The notes under the pieces: generated by a model | The model's database searches: none | The model's input: the letters and a program-made list of their open reading frames with translations, nothing else | What the model was told of the DNA's origin: nothing | Made by a program: the position numbers and the translations under genes | DNA from: Casuarius casuarius | Taxonomy: Eukaryota; Chordata; Aves; Casuariiformes; Casuariidae | Assembly (NCBI GenBank): GCA_003342895.1 | Contig: PTFA01000396.1 | Location: forward strand, 183,584-247,583 | Direction of reading: 5' to 3' | Length of the DNA: 64,000 nt | Shown: piece by piece, positions 55,181 to 64,000 of the stretch | Layout of the letters: each line of letters starts with the position of its first letter | Position numbering within the stretch: position 1 is the stretch's first letter

Positions 55181-58100
55181 CTACAATATTGACATATTAA
55201 TACTGAACATTATAATTCACAAAGAAGTAATATTTTATATTTCCAAATCTCTAGTCTCTAGACTCTAGACCAGAATGATTGTTTTTGCTGTGCACATTGA
55301 AATGGGAGTCTTTACATATCACAATCAGTTCCTTTTAGTTGTTAAAGTAAGAAATAATAAAAAGTAATACTAGAATGTGTCTATGTCAAGCAGTAAAAAT
55401 CATGAAAATACTGAATTTTCAACATCATACATAAGCAATTACATACCTGATTTGACTACGGTCATTGCTGCCACTGTATATATGCATAATGTACTGCATA
55501 TCCTTTGCCTAATTAGCCATCTGCACGGACAACTAATCTCACCCATCTGTATGCACAAGCCCTAAATTTGCTGTGTAAATGGAGTAACAGCACACGTAAA
55601 CCAAACAATTGTCCTCACACTTTACATTTATAATTTCAGCCTCTGCTCCTTAGCGTGATCAACAAAATTCTTTAACTGTTTTTGTCCTAATCTCAGGTAA
55701 AGAGCATAGAGAAAAGCATTTCAAATGCAATGCAGCAATACTAGTTTTTTATTAGTAGATATATAAGATTTATAGATGGCAGATGTATAAAGCTTATAAA
55801 ATTAATACTACATTCATGGCAGTTTAATTATGTATGTGTACCTGAAAGGAGTCTATCAAAGAGGCCAAAGGGGATTTTCATTTAGCTTGCCAAATTAAAA
55901 GAAGAGAAATTTTAAGGGGAAAGAGAAAAACTAAAACAGGTATCTTTCTGTGCCCTGACTTTTACCTCCAAGTGCAAATGTCTGTGACACAGCAGTAAGC
56001 AAAAAGGAACAGTTAATAAAGAAGTGAATAGAAGGAGGCTAAAAGTGCGTTACATGTCCTAAATTTGATAGAATGAATCTATTTTTAAGACCAGTGCTAG
56101 AAGCAGAGTGAAAACTAAGCCAAGAAAATCTTCATGTGGTTTACAGTGAATGAATATGCAGGCACTTTGCAGAGTTTGTCTTCAGAGTTTGCTCTGCGCT
56201 ACCTCCTGGGCTTGCCTTCCTGCCCAGCCACCGGTCCTTGTGGAGTCACTGGCTTTTGTTGCTTTTGGAGCCTGGCGTTTACCATAAAAGCAGATTAACA
56301 GAGTTTATATTCTTACGGATTGAGCATATCTTTGAAATCCTTGGGTAATACCTAAGAACAAATGCTGTCCTTTTTCTGTAAGATATCTTAGGAGATGGGA
56401 TTACAGAACACAAAAGTAAAATGATTGGCTATTTAATACTAAATTATATTTCAGAAGGGGAAGAGACAGAATAAAAGGAAGAGGAGAGGAAAAAAAGTAA
56501 GAGTGCTAACATTTAAAATTTGAACTGAGGCAACAATTCATTCTGCAAACAGGAAATCATTAGAAAAATCAAATATTCATGCATACACCCTATCTAATAT
56601 AGTAATAAAGAATGTCTAATATAGTAATAAAGAATGCCAAAGGCAGCCAGAGCTTGGGTGAAGACTGTATGAATTTGGTCCCATGAAATTTTTAAGCAAC
56701 CTTTACACTGTTGATGTTAACTAAAATCAGTCATCTGCAAACAAAAGTTTACCATATGTTGTTGAATGAACATATCTTTACAACTCATATTGACAGAGTA
56801 TTTTGGGGTACAGTTTTCAGAACAAAAAAGATTTCATTTAGGAGAGATGCTTGAAAGCTCTTGTTTTTGTTTCAGCAAATTTATAGGAGTTTTAAACTTC
56901 AGCTTGACAAAACAGTTCAGAATAATGTGACTATTTTTCATTTGTATTGCAGAATAATTTTTTAGTGTACACAGAAAGGAGCTAATATAAAATATATAAG
57001 ACTAGACAGAGAGAGAACCTTAGGTGCCATATTCCTGTAACTACCTTGTAAATTATTTTTGTTATGATAAAAGCAATTTCAGTCCAACGGAATACTGGAG
57101 ACAAATTACAAGGCTTCTGATAAATACAAGATTATATAGAAAGCTATAAAACATGGCAAAGAAGATTTTCACACTGTCTTTTCATATTTCAACAAAAATC
57201 CAGGAGACGTATTTAAAGATCTTGCTCACCAGATAAATGTGCATTGCCCTAAATCTTTGCAACTGTGTTTCTGTCTGTTATAGTGAACTCCATTTTGAAG
57301 AAATGCCCTTTATAAAATATTTTATTTATTTCCTTTATACGACACACCACTCTCCTCTTATCACACACTACAGATAATAATACAAACCCAAATCTGTTAA
57401 TCACAGCTAATCAGGATGGTAAAAACAAGTGAAACATAAGGGAAAGCATAATAAACCTAAATACATAAAACTTCAGTTACATTCACTTTTGGCTTGGGTT
57501 TATCTGATCTTCTCCATTTGACAAAGCCAGGAGCATACAGGTCATTACTCTGTTTTTGGACATGGGGACTATCCACAACTGTGTTATCACAGTAGTCACA
57601 CCATTGTGACTACAACGAAATCCATGAAATTATTGAGGGGAGATCCAGGACTCTACGAATTACTGCAGAGTTTTACAGAACTAGAAAGAATGATACCGAA
57701 GAAAGGATTTGGTAGCACATTTGCTATTTACAGCAATGTGAAAAGATTGACTGTTTTCTCCATTGTCAAAGAAGAGCTTGAAAACTTTTATCTCACTGGG
57801 TGATATACAAAAACTTACAAAATTATGTCAAAGGAAGTATAACAGTGGCTAAAAATGTCACCTACAGTGAATTGTACAACTGAGAAGGGAGAAAAAATCC
57901 TTTTACGCACTCATCAAAACTCCATACTGAATAAAAATGAAAGTGTAAAAAGTAGGTTTTGTATTAGGAAAAAACATTCTGCAAACTAATGGTGAATTGA
58001 TTAATAACAACCGGAGGGATAATTTTGAACGAATTCTGAATAATGAAATCTGAGAGAGAAATTATGAAGAAGAATGCTGAAAAGAGGTATGGGTGATTCC

Positions 58101-61100
58101 TGCAAACGGAAGAGTTTGCAGGAACACTTATAAGAAGGCAAAACAGCCTTTGGCCAGATAAGATGTCAGGACATGCACTGAAGGTCAGTGAAGAAACAGT
58201 GAAATGGATGAAGGGTTTCATTCTGGGCCATGAGCGCCTTAAATGCCCTATGCACTCCTGCTGAGAAAACTCACAGACAGAAGGCTGGCACCAGTTAATG
58301 CTACGGCACACCTGTCAAAGGCATACCAATATGAACTTAGAAAGCTAGATAAAGGTAATAAAAGAATAGATTCATCTTCGCCAGGGGCACGTAAGACAAA
58401 AATCAGTGTCCATATCAGAAGTACATGGGGCTACACTAGAAACTATACAGTAAATGATCATATATTCTTGAAATCAACACCGAGTCCTTCTGTAGTTTTC
58501 ACGAATGCTGTGAGAGAGATTACCGTTACCTGGGGGTATGAGGTACCCTTGTCATTGCTATCACAGGTGGAAGCTGTGAGTGTTACAGAGGAATTTCGTA
58601 CATGAGCAATGCAATTTTGAGCAGGCTGAACTTGGTGTGAATGTTGGCAGGTACAAAGGCTATGATAACTGGGAGAAGTAACACCCTACCAGTTCTAAAG
58701 CAGAATATAGCAAAGGTGCTTAGAAGAGCTGAGAAATGTAATAACTTTGCAGAAGTGACTGCTGCACTATTGGCACCTCCTTCAGTGACTTCTGGCACCA
58801 GATTTGACTGAGTGGTTACAGATAATTTTTCTGAAGTGAAAAGATGATGAAATATATTGTGCAAATCTGTACATTGGCTCTGTCTTAGAACATGGAACAG
58901 CTGCTTGGTCATCCATAGGAAAAAAAAAAATTGTATTTTCTCCACTACAGAAAAGGAAGTGTTGAGGCACACAAATATGTGGCTAGCACTTCACTGCCAG
59001 CAAATGCAGGGGAAGGAAGCGAGGTGGCTGTGGGTTGCTCCAGCTGCAGTGGGTGAAGGTGGACTGCTGCTGCCTGTTCTGCACAGGTCTGAGGTTCTCC
59101 TGAGAAGATGGCTCTTTCAATGACAGCAGAAAGGAGATGATCAGCTGGAAGAGCATTAGCACACTCTGTGAACAAGATATTAACAGAGCTCAATGAGGAC
59201 AGTAGTTTGGGATGTGACTGAAAGATGTGGGCTATTAAAGCTCCTTACTGTAAGATGGAAAAGGACATTCCATTTTGTGGCTGAAGGTGAAAACTGGGAA
59301 TTTGCTTTTCTTATTGGGAGAAGAATGAGCAGGATGTAATTTGAAGGATAACTATTTGTCAATGCGAGCACTTAAGCAGTTTTTTTTTGTATAGCTATTT
59401 TTGGATAGCAGAGTTCAGTAAGAGCACATACGAGTTGATAGGCAACATGCAAGAGCTTTGAACCACTCTGTAGGAAGTCTGTATATCAGCACTGACTTGA
59501 GTCTTGAGGTTAGAAGGCTCTTCTTCTTCCTGAGTACTGAGAGTTTTAAAAACAAAGCCTTTGAGTAAACTAAAGAATGTTTCAAAGCCACACAGTCTTA
59601 GCCCATTAGTCTTTGACTCTGAGATCTCCAGTGATCACAATCCCAAGTCGTCACTTATCAGGTCAGCTATTTCACTAGATGCTTCAGTTTTAAATGCAGC
59701 GATTAGTTAAAGTGGTATTTATCTCATCTAATTTTAGTCATCAGAAAGTTAGGTGCCTTCTGGTACCCTGCCATCTAGAATTGTCTCCAGTCAATAGAGT
59801 GGGAGGGACACCTTGCTAGGGTGATTTCTGTGATAAAAAATGGATATCTAAGACAGATGGAATAACACTTGTGCCTACAGAGAACCTGCCTTTCCCTTTT
59901 CCTCTCTCCCTCCTTCATCTTACAATGATCCTATAGGATTAGCTCAGACTAGAGCTTTAACTTTAGCAGACCAAAATCAAGTGAAATAATCCCCATCAGT
60001 TACTGACACTCACACCACCCTCAGTCTGCCATAACAGGACAAGTTTGGGAACCTTCTCGAAAGTGTTTGGCTTTTGCAGCATTTTAAGAGCTGTAACTGA
60101 TGGCCAGTGAGCCATACAGCTTCTGAGATTTTTTATATAATATATATAGCCTATAGAACACTTGTTTATTGAGAAATACCAGAAGCAAATAATTATGGAC
60201 ACCAACCTGCCAATATTGTACCTGTTATGTACGTGAGGGCATCCCAAGGTATCCCTTCTTGACAATAAAGGTTCAAATTCAGTAAGGCACACTCTCTACC
60301 ACTGTCATTAAGTTCAGAGGAGATGTTCCAACCAAGAGGTCCAAACTTCTTCCTCTCCTTGAATATTTATTGTAAAAGGTAGTAAGTTGTTCTGTGGATT
60401 TGTTTCCATGCAACAATTCTAAAAACATATAGTGACAAAAAGCTAGATCATGCCTTGTCTCCTAAGCCAGAAAGTAGTATATCTGATGACCTCTTTATGT
60501 GCAGAAGCTGAAGACACTGATGCTCAGAAAACTTCCTCTAAATTACACATCCCCATTCAGTCTTGATAAAGCTGAAGCTGACAGTTCACCACCACCAAAA
60601 CTGCAACATCTGCTTAAGTGCGACAGCTGAACTCTGGAACCCTCAAATCCTTACCTGATCCTGTACATCAACAGCTAAGGTATGAATTTTGGTCACTGGG
60701 ACTGGATTCTGAGATAACCTTTGAGGAGTCTTAATAATTGATTTTTTGCATAATTTCTAATCACCTATGTTGAAATATTTTCTGTAAATCTATATAATAC
60801 ATTTTTTTTTCAAAATAGACTCTTTCATTCATGAATAATCATTCATAAATAACCTGACAGCAGTAACCTTCTTAAGAAAATATAAAAAAATTCAGAAAGG
60901 AAACAGATTTTTCCTTCGGACTTTTAAAGGCTTCAGTACAGTGAGTTAAGCAATCGGAAATGCTTTGAAAAAACGAACAATATTTAGGCCGAAGCCAAGG
61001 TTTTTTAATACTTATTTTCTATCCTAAAAATGGTATTTTATTTTAGTGAGCTTTCATTACATCACTGAAGAAATATAATTTTGTAACTGTGAGAATGATT

Positions 61101-62439
61101 ATATAAGGATGCCAGTATAGGATGAACCTCAGTAAAACTATGTTTGATTCTTTCACAAGAAAAATCCTGCTGGCTTTAATGGAAAATTTTATAAGTGATG
61201 ACTTACTGCAAAGTCGGTAAAGGGACTTTAGTTAAATTCTTATTTATACAATACTTTCAACAATCGAGATGAAAACAGAATAATTAGAGAAGCATATGTG
61301 ACTGTGTGTTCACTCACAGTCTGTCAGCTTAAACTTGAAATATGAAGTTCCTCATTGAACTGCTTGCAAACACAGGAATGACATTTTCCACGCATGAAAT
61401 GTTGTACTGACAAAAATTGCAGGAGATAAACTTACATTCCTCTAATTTATATGAAACAGATGCTAAAAGTTAGCTTTAAGTTGGAAGCATGGACCTTTCT
61501 GATGAATCATAATTAATCCAACTGATGAGAGGCTTTGCAGTAACAAAATAAATACAGTTTTGATTCTTTTAAATTAATGGCTAAATAAGCTTTGCAGAAA
61601 ATGCTGTGAAACACTCATTAAAGAAATATCCTCAAAATGTAATGCAGACACAACAAGTATTTTGTGTAATTCCTTTTCAGTTTCTTTTCTATGTGCCCTC
61701 GTACCATCAAATATACCTGGATGACAGCATGAAAGAAGCAAATGCCAAAAATGATTTTTCTCCATGTTTTGTCAAGGATATTTTCTTCAAAAAATGTAGC
61801 TGTCTTCTCTGTGAATGCTTGCTTGCTGTTTGCACAGAGCCCTTCTGAAGATTCATTAATTATCTGAATTAAAAAAAAAAAAAAAAAGAGCCCACACTGC
61901 TGGTTATATACGTAAATCTGAAGATAGAGTCTACCAGCATGTAAACTGTATTTTCTACATGGAAGAAATTCATCTACAAGAAGCTTTAGTTTTTGTCAGA
62001 TGAACACACTGATAATACAACCACAGAAATTTGGGGAAATGAAAAAACAGTAAATATGAATATGAAAATGAAGAACAATGAAAAATATAAAAAAATGGAC
62101 TTGCAAAAATGGTTACAACTGTGCAACAGACTGCCTGGAAGGAGATTGAGTACATTGTATTGCAGTTTAATTGCTTTACTTATATATCATAAAATCCCAT
62201 TTTTGAGTGCTGGTTAAGCAGCAGTTTCTGATATTTGGCATAAAGAATGACCAGCCAAGACAGGCCGGTATCTTGATTAAAACAAGGGTTACAAAGATAA
62301 GCATGTGCAATAAGTGTGAAGAAAGAGTACAATACCATGGAGATCACATACTGTTTGTTCCTCAGAATATTCTTCCAGGCTCCCATGATTTGTGGCTTAT
62401 GATTTCTTAAACAAGAGGTGGTTTTGTAAATGGACATTT
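55181..62439. other. AT-rich DNA without a recognised gene
   Basis: No exon of a known family was found on either strand. Contents noted: a 22-bp tandem duplication at 56593-56636, open frames of 65 and 120 codons at 57606-57803 and 58243-58605 on the plus strand with no recognised family, a short A-run near 58920, and a 17-base A-run at 61871-61887. No earlier dynein exons were recognised here. Confidence 0.45.
56593..56636. repeat. Perfect 22-bp tandem duplication
   Basis: TCTAATATAGTAATAAAGAA plus TG occurs twice head to tail with no mismatch, implying a recent slippage-type duplication. Confidence 0.9.
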
Positions 62440-63960
62440 TTATGCAGGAATGTGTCCAACTGCTTTTTGAAGCCATGTATACTTTTAGCCTTCATAATGT
62501 CTTGAGATAAGAACCCCCATTGCCTTTTGTTTGGAATTTGCCAGCTGCTAGCTTAATGTGACGCCCATATGCCGTTTTGGGGGAAAAGAATTCCTTATTT
62601 CATGCACTCCACTATTTATCTTGTGATTCTCATGATTCTCCTGATTTTTATTATGATAACCTCTGTCATTGCCTTCTCAGCCATTTCTTCTGTGATGAAG
62701 CTTCCTAGTCTATTTAATTATCCCCCACAAAAGATGAAAGAAATGTTATATTTCACAGAAATGTAAGTCACAGCATGACATCTGACATCTCTTTCATGAA
62801 CAGCAGTTAAGATCAGATTGCTTTATAGTTAAAGTTACAATTTTTTCCCATGTGCTTTGCTTTATGTCTATCCATATAGATTTGCACCTGCCATTCTGTT
62901 ACCTGGTGTACTGCGTGAGATTCTTCAGCAGTTCTTCAGTGCACTTTTGTTTTACATCTCTGAATACCTTCAGTAATGTTACCTCATTGATGAGCCCTTT
63001 TACAGAACATTTACAGGTGTGTTAAACAGTGCAGAATGCAGCAAAGAGATCCGCGGGATTTTACTAGTGATTTCTCATCACTGTGAATACTGGCAATTTA
63101 CTTCTGCCCTTCGTTTCCAGCCTTCAACCAAGTGCAGACATTCCCTCTTATTCAATGGAAAATTTATTTCTTTACAGCTTTTTAGTGGAAGACTTTGTTG
63201 AATATTTCAAATTACAGCCCAACTGCTCTCCTCCACTTGCTGACTCTTTCGAAGAACTCCCCTGATTTCCCTTCACAAAAGCCACCCTGACTCTGCCGCA
63301 CCAGACCACCCCGTATTTACCCATTTTTCCACTAATTCTGTTCCTTAGAATAATTTCTTCAAATTCTCTCAGTATGAGCATCAAAGATTCATCTGTAGTT
63401 CCCCCAAATTCCCCTTCAATCCTTTTAGATATTGGAAATTACACTTGCCACGCACCAAATTGCTGATACCAAGGCAGTTCAAAGAGAGCCATTAACACAA
63501 GAGTGAGTAGTTCAGTTATTTCATCCTCAACTTTCTCTACAATATCTGGGTGAACACCATCCTATCCTTGCTACCCGTGACAGTCACATATACCAATGTG
63601 CTCTATCCACATTGCTTCTGACAATGTTACTGTTCGAGATAGATCACCTCACACAACTGCAGAAGAGGTTTCGCGGTGGGAGCTGCTCAGCGTTTATCTA
63701 CCATAAACAGAAATGCAAAATCCATGTCATATTTTCTTTTATTCTTTTATATCTATTGCATTAACTTGTCAGCTTCTGGCATCTGATGCTTTTGAAAAGA
63801 GATTTATTAGTAATTTTTGCACCTTTGCAACTTATTCTGTGGTACATGGTCTGTGAAAAGCAAAGGTTGATAGAGGTCATTCTCTTTGTTTATTCTGCAT
63901 TTCCTCAGAATATGCACTTCCACTCCATAGACTGGGTGCTAGCGGCTGCTAAATAGTTGT
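62440..63960 (-). mobile_element. Old CR1-clade LINE fragment, continuing towards the window end
   Basis: Read in antisense this follows a long stretch of an ancient amniote CR1-type LINE in the right order: CCAACTGCTTTTTGAAGCCATG (about 62456), the CCTGCCATTCTGTTACC stretch (about 62886), TTTCCCTTCACAAAAGCCAC (about 63266), CTGTAGTTCCCCCAAATTCC (about 63392), GGGTGAACACCATCCTATCC (about 63548) and the GCATCTGATGC stretch (about 63778). Many substitutions and small deletions; no usable reading frame. The left end is the element's 3' side. Probably the same broad family as, but a different subfamily from, the intron 4 copy. Confidence 0.7.
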
Positions 63961-64000
63961 ATTTGCTGGTACCAGCGTGTAAAAGAGACACAGGATCTGG

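Noticed and set aside
57964..58311. Minus-strand frame with NQFTISLQNVF resembling a dynein DLRISLRQL segment
   Set aside because: Match is limited to a few common residues with no neighbouring support or splice sites.
61871..61887. A-run as the tail of a processed retrocopy
   Set aside because: No coding similarity upstream and no target-site duplication seen.

Overview
The window looks like nuclear DNA of a bird or a close sauropsid. It holds long GT-AG introns, AT-rich gene-poor DNA, CR1-clade LINEs as the only clear transposon class, and no recognisable SINEs. The gene it carries best matches the alpha-8 nicotinic acetylcholine receptor subunit, first described in chicken and absent from mammals.

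Region 1 (1-5391) lies upstream of the first recognised exon and is probably intron 2 of the receptor gene. I could not find exons 1 and 2 (signal peptide and N-terminal helix), so they probably lie outside the window. One unexplained exon-like segment is present on the minus strand (1102-1236).

Region 2 (5392-36083, plus strand) holds eight coding exons, equivalent to CHRNA7 exons 3-10. Their lengths are 45, 110, 80, 168, 195, 87, 110 and 522 bp. All splice sites are GT-AG and all phases join. They encode 438 residues without interruption: the ligand-binding domain from loop D onward, the Cys-loop, the vicinal cysteine pair, M1-M4 and the conserved C-terminus. The large intracellular loop is clearly unlike alpha-7. 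The 3' UTR runs to a polyadenylation signal at 36601 or to a second one at 37192.

The introns carry antisense LINE pieces: an old CR1-clade element in intron 4 (about 6860-8075), a CR1 3' tail and a CR1 ORF2 endonuclease-to-reverse-transcriptase fragment in intron 8 (18.5-20.1 kb), and a CR1 reverse-transcriptase fragment in intron 9 (about 31980-32525).

Region 3 (about 39-55.2 kb, minus strand) is a tail-to-tail neighbour: scattered exons of the C-terminal end of an axonemal dynein heavy chain. One exon (44603-44788) is fully open with both splice sites. Another (near 55.1 kb) has a frameshift and a stop, and the one near 41.9 kb is disrupted. I read this as a decaying gene or pseudogene, but a partly mis-sequenced real gene cannot be excluded.

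Region 4 (55.2-64 kb) is AT-rich DNA in which I recognise no gene. It ends in a second old antisense CR1-clade LINE (about 62440 to the window end).
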